DNA from: Azolla caroliniana
Lineage: Eukaryota; Polypodiophyta
Length of the DNA stretch: 64,000 nt
Assembly: GCA_043228905.1 (NCBI GenBank)
Contig: JBHGNT010000012.1
Span: 11,656,001 to 11,720,000 of the forward strand
Direction of reading: 5' to 3'
Shown: one piece after another, positions 47,790-58,695 of the stretch
How positions within the stretch are numbered: position 1 is the first letter of the stretch
Layout: each line of letters opens with the position of its first letter
Program-made: the position numbers and the translations under genes
Notes under the pieces: model-generated
The model's database searches: none
What the model was told of the DNA's origin: nothing
The model's input: the letters and a program-made list of their open reading frames with translations, nothing else

Positions 47790-49560
47790 ATGGTATCGTC
47801 GTCTGGTCTGGATACACCAGTCGATCATAAATGTCCTCATACACATTCGGTTACAAACCGTGTCGAAGAGGATTCTGTTGCGGTGGTACAACAAGAAACA
47901 AGTTGGAGGTGGTCTTCAGTTCCCGACTTAACTGACAGTCAGTCAGACGGAGATAAGTCTGAAGAGGTATCATTTTACGATATCTGGTGTGAAGACAATA
48001 TGCCCTACCCTTACTCGAAATTTCGAGAAGGCGTTGATGCAGAAGCGCATATTAGGAATTTCTTAACAACATGGGAAATAAACCATGGAGCTTAGCGACT
48101 ATCGGCTGCAGCCAAGGATAAGTCTTAAATAGCTGAGTTTGTTTTGTCATTAGATGGCTATTCGGCAAATTGGTTTGCTTAGAATGGTTTCCAAGCATTC
48201 GAAACATTCGAACAATTAACCAAAAAATTTCTTCAATTGTTTCATCGACAGATTCCTCAGAAGGATCTGATAGCTCAATTTTATGCATTATATCAAGAAT
48301 CCAATGAAACGGTGTCACAATTTGTCATTCGCTTTCAGAATCTACAGTTACAAATTTCAAGGCCAATTCCGAATCAAGAACTAAAGGATATCTTTCAAGA
48401 GGCAATTCGGGAACCACTACGAACGACAGTAGCGGTGTTCAATTTCTAAAATCAGTCAATTGAGCAAGTGGTTGATAAGGCCATCGGTATGGGTCTAAAT
48501 CCAAAATATGCAAGAAGTATGGATATGTCGGCATTGCATCATACTTTGCCAACTATGGAAGAGTTAGAGTTTCGCCAAGCAATACAATGTACTACTTGTT
48601 TGAATACTGGGCATTCGACGATCGAGTGTAGTTTACGTACACATTGCACAATCTATCACTCTAAGGCCCATTCAGTAGAACAATGTGAATATAATTTGCT
48701 TAACAAAGCAACAACGCCGGTACGTCAAATTTTTCCGGAAAATAGTTACCAAGATAACTGTAATAGGTTCAATAATCAGTATCAAGAGGATGACCGGTAT
48801 CATAATCAGAATTATTCGGAAAGGCGACTGAATAATGACTGGAATGTCTATTGGAGAAATGATAATCAAGTTTCAACACAAGAGGACGCCCGACAGTATG
48901 ATTATCGACAGAATCGAGATCAAGATTTTTTAGCATCGCAGGATAACAGTCGTCAACAACAACAAGGGGGTCGTTATAACATTAAATAGAATCGACCCAA
49001 CAACAAAAAATTCTATAAGCCAAAAGCGTCACAACAATTTCAACATGATTCTAGAGAGAACATCCGTATGGATGTCCACAATATGAACAGGGTGAAGGCA
49101 GTGGATCATTCACTCCTAACTGCTATATTTGCAGGAAAGATGGACATTATGCAAATCAATGTCTATCTAAAACCAAAGGAAAAGCACATGCCGTTAATAT
49201 GGTGATACCGGAAATTCAGTAGGTCGTTACCAGAAGTAAAGGTAAACAATCAGAATGGGAAATCCAGGAAGCTATTAGAAAAGCAACCAAGGAATGGGTG
49301 GAAGAAGCAAATAAAAATAATGTGTCCAGGATGCTGCAGGACAATGAAGTAAACCAAGTTAATGAGCTACCATGAGCAATGGCAGTACAGGAACATGAGG
49401 AAGGTTGGAAAATCTTGACTGATTGCCAAGTGTCATTACCCTTGACGGGATTATTGAAACTAGTCCCATGGTTTACGGAGAAAATGGCAACTTTGGTTGC
49501 CCAGAAAGGGATAGAACAGGTAGTAGTTAATTATAGTTAGCCAAGTAATAGTCCGACAAT
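47790..49560 (+). pseudogene. Gag of gypsy II with three zinc-knuckle regions
   Basis: ATG at 47790 (MVSSSGLDTPVDHK). The capsid-like part keeps one frame through stops at 48093, 48126, 48180 and 48447 (FLQLFHRQIPQKDL, NETVSQFVIRFQNL, AVFNF). Knuckle 1 is CTTCLNTGHSTIEC; knuckle 2 is degraded, CTIYHSKAHSVEQC; both near 48590-48690. A Gln/Asn/Tyr-rich stretch follows (48720-48985). After a frame change near 49110 comes knuckle 3, CYICRKDGHYANQC. A linker to about 49550 leads to protease. Confidence 0.8.
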
Positions 49561-49960
49561 TATGGATGAGCAGAATCCATCAATAAGAGTGATAATCCAT
49601 GGCCAAGAAATAGATGGCGCTATTGTAGATGGTGGATCAGGAGTAAATGTAATTAACAAAACTACTTGTGACAAGCTTGGTATCACTAAATGGGAAGCAT
49701 GTCCATTCTGGTTAAGAATGGCCGATACTAGTATGGTGTGATCGATCCGATTAATTAAGCAATTAGATGTTGTTTTAGCTGGTCACACTTTTCAAACATC
49801 AGTAGTAGTGCTTCATTTGGAGGCTCGTGGAGCATATCCTTTGCTATTAGGGCGGCCATGGTTAAAGACTACCAATATTAAGCAAAATTGGAATAAGAAT
49901 TTATTAACATTTCGGAAAGGAAAAAATAAAATTCGGGTATCCACCCAAAATAAGAATACT
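49561..49960 (+). pseudogene. Protease of gypsy II
   Basis: Aspartic protease with IVDGGSGVNVI at about 49621-49655 (D-G-G-S active site typical of Tat/Athila Ty3 proteases) and the hydrophobic LLLGRPWL motif at 49838. A TGA at about 49739 interrupts it. Confidence 0.75.
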
Positions 49961-49971
49961 ACTAGTAGGCA

Positions 49972-52790
49972 GTGTCTGATAACCCAAAAATTATTCCCTT
50001 GTTCGAAGTGGACATATTACAAGCTCTTACATCAAATGTTGATCCACAAGATGACTTACCACTTGATGATCAAACAATGGAAGAAATCTGTCTTCAGAAG
50101 GAGGCTACCGAAAAAGAAATGAAAGTATCTCAACGAGTCCGAGCTTCGGCATTGGAGGAGATAAATTTAGCTGGGGATGATAACATGCTTGAACCAAAAA
50201 CAATACTGATCACCAAGGATATGTTGTTAGCTGACAAGCAACGATTAATCAGCTTACTCAAGCAATATAAGGATGTGTTCGCCTGGTTCTTTGAAGACAT
50301 GAAAGGGTTGGATCTAGCTTCCTGTCACCACCAAATTAATTTGCATAAAGATGCGAACCCGGTTCAACAACACAGGTATCGTCTGAATCCAAATTATGCA
50401 ATTAAGGTCAAAGAAGAAATAGATAAATTACTTAAGGTAGTGTTTATTCGTCCTGTGAAAAAAGCTACATGTCTAAGCCCAATTGTAGTCGTACCAAAAA
50501 AGAATGGAAAGATTCGGGTATGTGTCAACTATCGGAAACTTAATGCAGCAATAGTAACGGATGCATTTCCATTACCGTTTATGGATGGGATATTGGATGC
50601 AGTGGCTGGTCACGAAATGTATAGTTTTCTAGATGGCTTTAGCGGGTATAATCAGATAAGATTGCATCTGGCAGATCAAGAAAAGAGAACTTTTGTCACC
50701 GAAATGGGGGGTATTTGTGGCGGTTGTAATGATGTTCGGGTTAAAAACAACCCCAACAACAATTCAAAGAGTCATACAGGAAATTTTTGCTGAATACATT
50801 CTAGCATTCATGCAAGTTTTCTTGGATGATTTTGTTGCCTACAGTCAGAAGTCAGAACATTTCGAACATTTGCAATTGTGTTTGGAACGATGTCGGAAAG
50901 GTCGGCTTAGCTTGAATCCGGCAAAGTGCGCGTTCAGAGTTACAAGTGGAGCATTATTAGGATACATTGTCAGTCAAGAAGGAATTGCAGTTGACCCAGA
51001 CAAGGTCAAAGTTGTATTAGATGCACCAACACCAACCAACTCTAAGAGCCTTAGTTGATTTTTAGGGAAAATTAGATGACATAGTAGAATGATGAGATAT
51101 CTTGCTGATGTGGCCATTCCCTTACATACGGCAGTGCATAAAACACCTTTCCAATGGGCGAGTGTGGAGCAGGATGCCTACGAGTGCCTAAGGAAGATGC
51201 TTTCTAGAGTTCCGGTTGTCCAACCGCCTGATTGGAACAAACCATTTCATGTGTTTGTCGATGCATCCGATGTAGCAATCAGAAGTGCACTAATGCAGTT
51301 ATCCGAACCAAGCTGGTACAAACTAGTTTACTACGCTAGTTGGAAACTATCCACAATAGAAAGGAATTATTTGACAACTGAAATGGAAGCTTTGGGAATG
51401 ATTTACAATATCAACAAATTTCGACACTACCTCTTGGGGAAGAAATTTACATGCCATGTGGATCACTTTGCTTTACTATATTTGGTATCCAAACAAGAAT
51501 TAACATGCAAACTGACACGCTGGATGCTATTACTTTAGGAATTTGAATTCGACATTCTACATAGGCCAGGAGTGCAACATGCCGTTGCACATTACCTTAG
51601 CCGATTAGAGTCGGGAGAAGAGGGCACAGGAGTTAAAGATGATTTTCCGGATGGCCAACTCTTCCTAGTAGAGATGGTACGAGTACAGGAAATAAATGAG
51701 GAGATCGAGGATGCTTGGATTACAGAAATAATTTTTTTTCTTACAACATGGTTAACACCCAAGCATCTATCAACATACGAAAGAAAATGGTTAGCGGTTT
51801 GCAGCCGGAATTTCTGTATTTTAAATGACACCTTGTATCATAAAGGAGTTGATGGAATTTGGTGATGAGCAGTACGACAATTTGAGAAAGATAATTCTTC
51901 GAGAATCTCACTATGGTATCACAGGAGGGCACTACGCCGGCGAAATTTGGAATAGTGGGTTATGGTGGCCGACAATTATGAAGGATGCAGTCGAATACTG
52001 TCGGAAATGCGATTTATGTCAAAGAATGGGTCAACCTACTGAAAAAGACAGGATGCCATTTCAACCCGTCTTGCCTTTGGAACCATTCTAGAAATGGTGA
52101 TTCGAACAAGGAATCGATACATCATAGTAGCCACTCATTACTGCACTAAGTGGGTAGAGGCTAAACCTTTACGGGATAACACGGCAGCGTCGACAATAAA
52201 ATTTCTATACGAAAGTATATGGTGCCGGTATGGGTGTCCAATTGCATTGGTAAGTGACCAAGGTACACATTTTATTAATAAGATTGTACATGAATTATCT
52301 ACATACTATGCAATGGTTCATAAGAAAAGTACTCCTTATTACCCTCAAGCAAATGGGCTAGCAGAGTCGACAAATAAAACGCTGCAAATGATACTCAAGA
52401 AAATAGTCAATGAAAATTGTACAGATTGGGATCAGAAATTGGACATATAGGACTTCAGATAAGACTTCTATCAAATCGACTCCTTTTTGCATGACATTCG
52501 GTTTAGAAGTCGTAATGCCAATAGAGTTTCAAGCTCCGACACTCCGAATTCAAGCATCAGAAAGGTTGGATGAGCTACAGTCGGAACAAATTTGGAAAGA
52601 AGGATTACTGCTATTAGAGGAAAGTCGGATACAGGCTATGATAGATAGCTTTAGAGCGGAAGCAACGACAAACAAAAGCATTTGTGGATCGTCACCGTCG
52701 ACATGCAGAGAAACAGTTCGCAATCGGAAAACTGGTGTTAGTGTTTCAAACAAAAAACCTATTTCTTCATCTTCTGTGTCAACAACGTAG
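49972..52790 (+). pseudogene. RT, RNase H and integrase of gypsy II
   Basis: RT: DVFAWFFEDMKGLD, VKKATCLSPIVVVPKKNGK, NYRKLNAAIVTDAFPLPF, SFLDGFSGYNQIRLH, frame change at 50703, then KTTPTTIQRVIQ and the active site FLDDFVAYS at about 50821. RNase H: HVFVDASDVAIRSALMQ, YYASWKLSTIERNY. Integrase: HYGITGGHYAG to CDLCQRMGQP, SDQGTHF, YYPQANGLAES. The stretch GLDFVGPFKPP present in gypsy I is deleted near 52095, removing the first catalytic Asp. Stops at 51056, 51536, 51864 and 52448 among others. Confidence 0.9.
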
Positions 52791-52888
52791 AGACAGAAGC
52801 GTATTCATGTTGAAAAGTTTTCTGCTCTTCCGCGCCATAGCTTAAAGCTTTCTTAATAGAAATCCGACCTTTCTCTCTCAAAGAAATA

Positions 52889-55393
52889 ATGCCAATCCCT
52901 ATTTCCGATAACCTGCACCAGTGGCTCGTGAACAAGAATCTGCAGGGTTTCATCAAGGTTGCAAAAGTAAAGCCCCACCCTCGTGCGGTAGAACTTTCGT
53001 AGTAGATCGATGTCTCCAAAATTACGAACAAACAGGTACGCCGAGTATTGGAATTAAAATGAGAAGGCTTTCATGATGTCTAGAAAATGGACAACGACAT
53101 GCTCCAGTCGTATTTTGGAGAATATTCTCCCTTGGCCAAAGCTTTTCAAACACAGGGAGGGGAGGATGAATTTTTTCATGAAGTGGCCAAATTTTTGTTA
53201 GAAGTGGGATTTGCTAGTCCCCAATTTTACTGCATGCCCAACAAGAGAGCCGACTTCATAATCGCCACATACAAGGACGAAGTTTTTGATTGGGGGTTGC
53301 TGTCAGCAGAAGCTCTGTGGGAGCAGCTGTATGGGGTGCAAAAAGGGAAACCAATGAAGCCGATCTTTGCTCGCTGGTTGTCGGTGCTTTTTCCGACACT
53401 GAGATTGAAAAATAGACAAGAAGAACAGAGGCCACCACGGCCACAATCAGCTTCCCGACCCCGAAGACAAGCACAACATGAGGAGTGGCAGGAAGCAAAA
53501 TCGACGCAGGTCGATGCCACTCAACCGGAACCGGAACCACAACAACCGGTACCCTCACCAATGCCGAAGTCGACATAAAATCCCCAACTTGACTCTATAC
53601 TTGTTCCACAACCAACCCCACAATCACCCCAACCTATGGAACCTGACCAACCAACAGAACGACAATGTCGGGTAAAGCAAAGGGCTCAACGCTTTTCAAA
53701 GGCTCAGCAAGAGGAACCTGCACAGAAAAAATAGAGAACAGAGGAGCAAGCGACGCAACCCACACAAGTACCTCGTTTCAATCCAAACGATACAACTAGA
53801 CTCCAGAAAGGGAAGTCGTCGGTAACAACGGTGCGGGAAGCAATTACATTCTCCGACATCCTTCCAGCCGCACATGAACTTGCCGCCATTCTACAATTCG
53901 GCACTTCTTATGAACTAGTAGAGTGGTTGGTCTGTACATTACAGAAGGTGTCGGAGAGAATGGCACCGGAGCACCGGGATCAGATAATGATCCAAAAATC
54001 ATTAAGTGGAGCTGTCGAGCCATAGGAGCAGCAGGAGGTCGATCGGATTGGCCGACAACGGAATGCGAAAAATAAGGGAGAAGCCATCCAGATGCCACCA
54101 TTGCATGAGGCTTTGGTAGAGGTACATAGAGAATATGAAAAGGCAAGCCGAGCAACTAAGGATATGGTTGATTTGTATAGAAAGGCAACGACAGTGTCGG
54201 AAATTTTGTATGCTCAATGCACAAATAAGCAAGCCGAAAACCAGCAGTCGTCGGAACGACTTCGATAGATAGAAGAACAATTGTGGAAAACAAAGAAAGA
54301 GTTGTTGCAACAGACTTCATCAAGCAGACCCTTAGAGTTTGATCCAGATCTGCAACAAAAATTACAACAGGCAGAAGCAACACTCAAGGTGGTAGAAGCC
54401 AGAGCTGAGAAAGCTGAAACCCAATCAAAGAAAATAGAGGATCGACTACAATTACCAAAAACAGAATTCGGCAAATGGCTAGATGCCAAGGACAATTTGA
54501 TTCAAAGGCTACGCCGACAGTTAGCACAACAACAGGAAACCACACACCAACATGCTGAACAGGTCGAAGAGCTCAAAGAGTATGTCAAGGTCCAGGAGGA
54601 ATACTGCGCGGAATAGCTGGTGGAAAAGGAAACTCTGCTCACTCAACTGAACGAGAAATATGCTCAAGAGGTAGAGGAATGGGCATCCGCGAAATCAAAT
54701 TTAGAACAACGGTGTGCAAACTTGGAAGCCATTTTTGAACAATGACGACTCGACTTGTTGGTCGCTCAAGCATGACTGTTGTAGGCGGAAGGTCCAACCA
54801 ATGCACAGATCACTGATTTACGGAAGGCATTGGCAGAAGCACGATTCCAGATGAGTATGGGCGAGGAAAAAATACGAACAATACTGAAACGCCACAAACT
54901 CAACACCTTCAAAATGGTCATGGAGTCAATGGATAAGGGCTGGAAGACCTGGTCGGCACAAACAACAGAACTTCAACTTCTACGAGCCGACAGGGACAAC
55001 CGGAAGGCACAAGGACAAGGCTTCTTCAAAATGACGGAAGAGGCAATATCAACTGTTCAAGAAGATATTGCTAAAGATTTGTACGACATGGCAGCTTGTC
55101 ACCGCAAAGAAATTGGTCGAGTCATGTAGGAATTCGATAAACATGACATCGACATAACTGTTCAGTTGGACGCCTTTGAAGCCGAAAGACAAAGACAAAT
55201 TCCAGGTCTTGGCGCACCAGAGCCAATTGCACCACCACCACCACCACCATTGACCGAGGATACCCAACAACATGCAGATTCAGACGACGACGACAAGGAG
55301 AGTTGACAACATGAACCTTCCGTGTTTGATATTTTGCACGATGACGCTGAAGATGAATTGGACGAGGACCTTCCTTCAGACCAACCGGCATAG
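52889..55393 (+). pseudogene. Extra ORF of gypsy II (unknown function), homologous to that of gypsy I
   Basis: A single frame of 835 codons from ATG 52889 (MPIPISDNLHQW) to the TAG at 55391, with about 14 stops but no frameshift. N-terminal part: NDMLQSYFGEYSPLAKAFQTQG, FYCMPNKRADFIIATYKDE and DWGLL, aligning with gypsy I (RKYFGEYSLASKAYRTQG, CMPQNRAGLIIATYEG, VDWPIL). Then a Pro/Gln/Glu-rich linker, AAHELAAILQFG, a coiled coil at about 54260-54750, and a C-terminal part GWKTWSAQTTELQLLRADRD with NRKAQG. The tail PAPPPPPP...SVFDILHDDAEDE is acidic. Only short blocks are similar to gypsy I, so the two ORFs diverged long ago while keeping their layout. No recognised enzymatic motif. Confidence 0.8.
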
Positions 55394-55444
55394 AAGGGTA
55401 CCATGGGTTCGCTAGGCAAAGCCCTAGCCCACGGGCGTGCCAAG
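55394..55444 (+). promoter_or_regulatory. Conserved box before the 3' LTR of gypsy II
   Basis: AGCCCACGGGCGTGCCAAG directly before TGTTACC. Its reverse complement, CTTGGCACGCCCGTGGG, resembles the primer site after the 5' LTR (TTGGCACGTCCGG). There is no polypurine tract where one is expected. Confidence 0.55.
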
Positions 55445-55932
55445 TGTTACCTAGACAAAGGGGTACACGGACATAGTGGGGAAGCGTCGGAGTCGAAGTC
55501 GAAGTCGGATCGAGGAAGAGGATCGATGAGTCATCATTTTGGCTAAATAATAGTTAATACCGAAAATTATAGTTAGTTACAAAGTTTTGTAGTTCTTGCC
55601 AATGGGCAATATGTATTTCTTGATGAGGAAGGCATTCAGGTTGCTTATAAAAAGAAACCGAAGGCATTGTAAAATCTATCATTTTACTTTTAGTAATATA
55701 AGTTTAGTTGTAGGAAATCTCAGTGTGCACCTGTTTATTTTCTGTTTATCTATTTACACCCTGCTACAACTGCATTACGTAAGTAATGATCTCGATGCTT
55801 GCGTAACATCGATAAGATTACAGTAACTCAGTATCTATTTGCACAACCACAATTCTTTGATAGAACTTTTAGTACGAAATGTTCGAACTCTATTGTGTGT
55901 CGGCGACAGAGTCGATTGTCGGCCGAACAACA
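55445..55932 (+). repeat. 3' LTR of gypsy II
   Basis: TGTTACCTAGAC to CCGAACAACA (488 bp), clearly diverged from the 5' LTR by scattered substitutions and small indels, so an old insertion. Confidence 0.9.
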
Positions 55933-56156
55933 CAAAGCGTCATACATCTAGCCAAGAAAGTTGTGTACCACTCTCGGATGAAGCACATACAGAGAAGGTA
56001 TCACTGGTTGTGAGAGAAGGTGGAAGAGGGAGAGTTTACCCTTATTGAAGACAATGGATCCAATATGCTCACAAAGAACTGACCTATGGATAGACTCAGA
56101 TTCTGTCGATAGAAGATAGGACTAGCTGACTCTGCCCATAGGAGTGAAAGGGGAGT
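55933..56156 (+). pseudogene. Copia G RNase H end and polypurine tract
   Basis: Resumes QSVIHLAKKVVYHSRMKHIQ, RRYHW, NGSNMLTKN, matching copia D (QSAIHLAKNAAYHSQTKHIQ). Ends with the tract TGAAAGGGGAGTT before the LTR. Confidence 0.85.
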
Positions 56157-56515
56157 TTGTTAGGAATATGTCCCTCCTATGAGCGAAGTCTGAAGGAGAT
56201 AGAAACTCGACTACATGATGGATGCTCCAAGACGAGGAAAAAGGCCGACTAGATAGCCAACATGGGAGTCGGCTAGTCGGGTTGACTGGATAACCGACAT
56301 GGGAGTTGGCTAGTCGGGCTGACTGGAAAATCGACACAAGAGTCGATTAGTTAGCTATTTAATTGAGATTAATAATAATAATATCAACAATAATATTTGT
56401 AAATATCCCATACTGTGTATAAGTATAAATACATCGAGGGAAAACATTATGTTTTGTGAGCAGAACATAACAATGTTGTTGATGGGTGGGGGCTGGAGCC
56501 AAGAAGAGCTCCACC

Positions 56516-56606
<91 letters not shown>

Positions 56607-57050
56607 AAACAATGTTGAGAGGCAAAACTTTCACTAGTTCTATATATGTCCCCTTGGGTGGGGTTATATAGGTACATTACATGAGGGTTACAAATCAAGA
56701 ACATAGAATGGGGTTTGTAGGTTAGTTACATAACCTTGTAACAATGTAGACCCGCTTTACCATATTAATATACTCACACTTACTTATGTGCACATTTTCA
56801 CATACACTTACACATGACTTATAACATATGCGTTGTATAGAGCTTCTCTGTTGTGTGCAGAAGATAGAGAGTAGGAAGAGGGACGCGAGAGCTTGAGCGG
56901 TGCTATAGTTGTGTAATACTAGACACCAAGAGCCCTGCGTGGCTGATACACTCCGCACAAAGAGTGCTGTAATTTGTTCTTCCTTTTACACCTTTGTTAT
57001 AGTTATTCTCTGTTGCTCGTGGTTTTCCCTTGCTTAGGGTTTACGTGCAC
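56157..57050 (+). repeat. 3' LTR of copia G, containing repeat A3
   Basis: Starts TGTTAGGAATATGTCCCTCC, a diverged version of copia D/I LTR starts. CGACTGG and GTCGGCTAGTCGGGTTGACTGG are reiterated at 56240-56330. After A3 (56474-56826) the U5-like CTCGTGGTTTTCCCTTGCTTAGGGTTT matches copia D (CCCGTGGTTTTTTCCCATTTAGGGTTTT, split by me into short words: CCCGTGGTTTT, ATTTAGGGTTTT). The right end is approximate. Confidence 0.65.
56474..56826 (+). repeat. A-family LTR-like repeat, copy A3
   Basis: TGTTGTTGATGGGTGGGG, GGAGCCAAGAAGAGCTCCACCC, a GA run of about 40 units (56524-56603), GGTGGGGTTATATAGGTACA and CTTACACATGACTTATAACA. Very similar to A4 downstream of the GA run. Confidence 0.7.
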
Positions 57051-57735
57051 AGGAAGCTTAGGACTGGGATTAGGGTTTCCAATGATAGCTTTAGGACGTG
57101 TAGGGATGTGATGAGGGCTTTGAGGCTTGTGATTAGAGATTGAATTGGGTTTGAAATATTAAGGTTTAATTGGAGTTGAATTGGAGCGTGAAATATTAAG
57201 GTTTACAGAGGAAGAAGAAGAAGTTTTGTTAGTACTACTTGCCATAGCCATATACAACAACAAATCTAATCTATGGTGGACAAGAAAAAGTAAAAATATT
57301 CACAAGCTTGGTTGAGTATGTTTATGAATTTAGTTTTAATCATCATAGTAGAGGAACTCCTGGGGTAGACATGGGAAGCATCATCTTGAAAGAAATCATC
57401 ATCTTCATAATGATTCATAACAATCATCATCACATAACTTCCATGAATCATCATCACCTTCACCATCAATATTGGATAACTAATTTGTCACAATTCTTAC
57501 TTTGTTGTGTAAGGATCTCAACACCACAAGAATGCTATGTGAATGAGCTTCATGATGGATCTTCTTCTTCATGCATTTTCTTCAATAACAAGCTTTCTTG
57601 TAGATTCTGACATCGAATCAATACGATCTTCTTATTTTTTCACACATCGTGCCCATTTCTCGCTTTCTCGGATACTTTCTCCGCGTGTATTCGTCAACTT
57701 CTTCTTCAAGGGGGTCAACCGTAGGGTGTGCCAAG
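57051..57735. other. Unassigned segment, possibly internal to an A-family element
   Basis: CAT/CATCAT-rich sequence without a supportable gene. It ends GGGTGTGCCAAG directly before the A4 LTR-like start, the same box that precedes the 3' LTRs of gypsy I and II, so it may be the 3' internal end of an A-family element whose 3' LTR is A4. Confidence 0.35.
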
Positions 57736-58075
57736 TGTTGTTGGGTGGGGGGGGTAAAGCCAAGAAGAGATCCACCCCCCTCCCAAGGGGGTTGGATATG
57801 AGAGGAAGAGAGAGAGAGAGAGAAAGAGAGAGAGACACACAATTATTAAGAGGCAAAACTTCTACTACTTCATTCATGTACCCTATGGTGGGGTTATATA
57901 GGTACATTACATGAAGATCACAATCCAAGTACATACAATGAGGTTTGTGGGTTAGTTACATAACCTTTTAACAACCTAGACCCACTTTACAACATTGCAC
58001 ACATTCATATAAATGTGCATGTGTTTATACGTAGTATGCTCATACTCACGTTTGTGCACACATGCACACACTTAC
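57736..58075 (+). repeat. A-family LTR-like repeat, copy A4
   Basis: TGTTGTTGGGTGGGG, CCACCCCCCTCCCAAGGGGG, a shorter GA run (57801-57836), GGTGGGGTTATATAGGTACA and ATAAATGTGCATGTGTTTATAC. The right edge abuts copia H RT sequence. Confidence 0.7.
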
Positions 58076-58290
58076 AAGTTTCTTTGTCTAGTCCCCTACA
58101 ATGTGCATTCCCAGGACCTGTCTTGCTGAATCCATATCCTCACTGAGAATGACCTACTCAAGGCCTTCTTCAGCATTCCGATCTTGATGTGGTCCTATTC
58201 GACAATCAACATGTCATCTACGTACAACAGGAGGACAAGGAAATCTCCTCCGTCAAACTTCTTCACAAAAATGCAATGGTCAGCTAGCAT
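58076..58290 (-). pseudogene. Copia H RT, downstream part
   Basis: Minus strand ADHCIFVKKFDGGDFLVLLL, then YVDDMLIV and ARQVLGMHIV-like sequence, with stops and a frame change. It continues the RT found at 60974-61600; element J separates them at the HKT/DHC position. Confidence 0.85.
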
Positions 58291-58692
58291 TGTCGTGACG
58301 ATTTTCGGCTACGATGTGAAACCAAGTGAGACGAATAAACCAAGGATGTGCAACATTGCACATGCACTTAGCAAACAAGCCTAAGGCCTAGTGGCACTTG
58401 AGTTCATACAGAAGGGTGCAAGCAAGGTTTGAACCTTGCACCTCTAAGATACAAGACCTCTAAGATACTTGACCTCTAAGAACCTTGCCTTACCACTAGG
58501 ACAACTATCATATAGTGTAGATTTTATGTATTTTCTTTTCATATACGAATTATAGACAAAACAACCATAGAAAACCATGTGCACAAAACCATGGTTCTAA
58601 ACCCATGGATTGTGCATGTCATAAGCAAAAACGTGTCCCCAAAACCATGGGTCTAAACCCATGGTTTTGTGCATGAAGAGATCTATAAACTC
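58291..58692 (+). repeat. 5' LTR of element J, U3 part only
   Basis: Matches the 3' LTR from TGTCGTGACG to the TATA region (AAGAGATCTATAAAC), then similarity stops. Compared with the 3' LTR it has extra reiterations of GACCTCTAAGATAC (58440-58485). R, U5 and primer site are missing. Confidence 0.75.
58383..58512 (-). repeat. SINE-like insert in 5' LTR of element J
   Basis: Minus strand: GTCCTAGTGGTAAGGC (A-box-like) followed by GCAAGGTTCAAACCTTGC, which contains the B-box-like GGTTCAAACC. The same pair is in the 3' LTR at about 60425-60535, so it was already in the element before J inserted. Confidence 0.5.
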
Positions 58693-58695
58693 GAA

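Larger units (their letters stand above)
47233..55932 (+). mobile_element. Complete degenerate Tat-like Ty3 element, gypsy II
   Basis: 8.7 kb with LTRs at 47233-47735 and 55445-55932 and a perfect 5-bp duplication CAAAG (47228-47232 and 55933-55937) inside copia G RNase H. Internal order: primer region, Gag, protease, RT, RNase H, integrase, extra ORF, mirrored box, LTR. All parts carry stops. Confidence 0.95.

Noticed and set aside
56447-56704. Leu-Ser or Arg-Glu repeat proteins from GA/CT runs (also at 2517, 29914, 57618)
   Set aside because: These ORFs arise from dinucleotide repeats in LTRs and the gene leader and lack any non-repetitive coding sequence.
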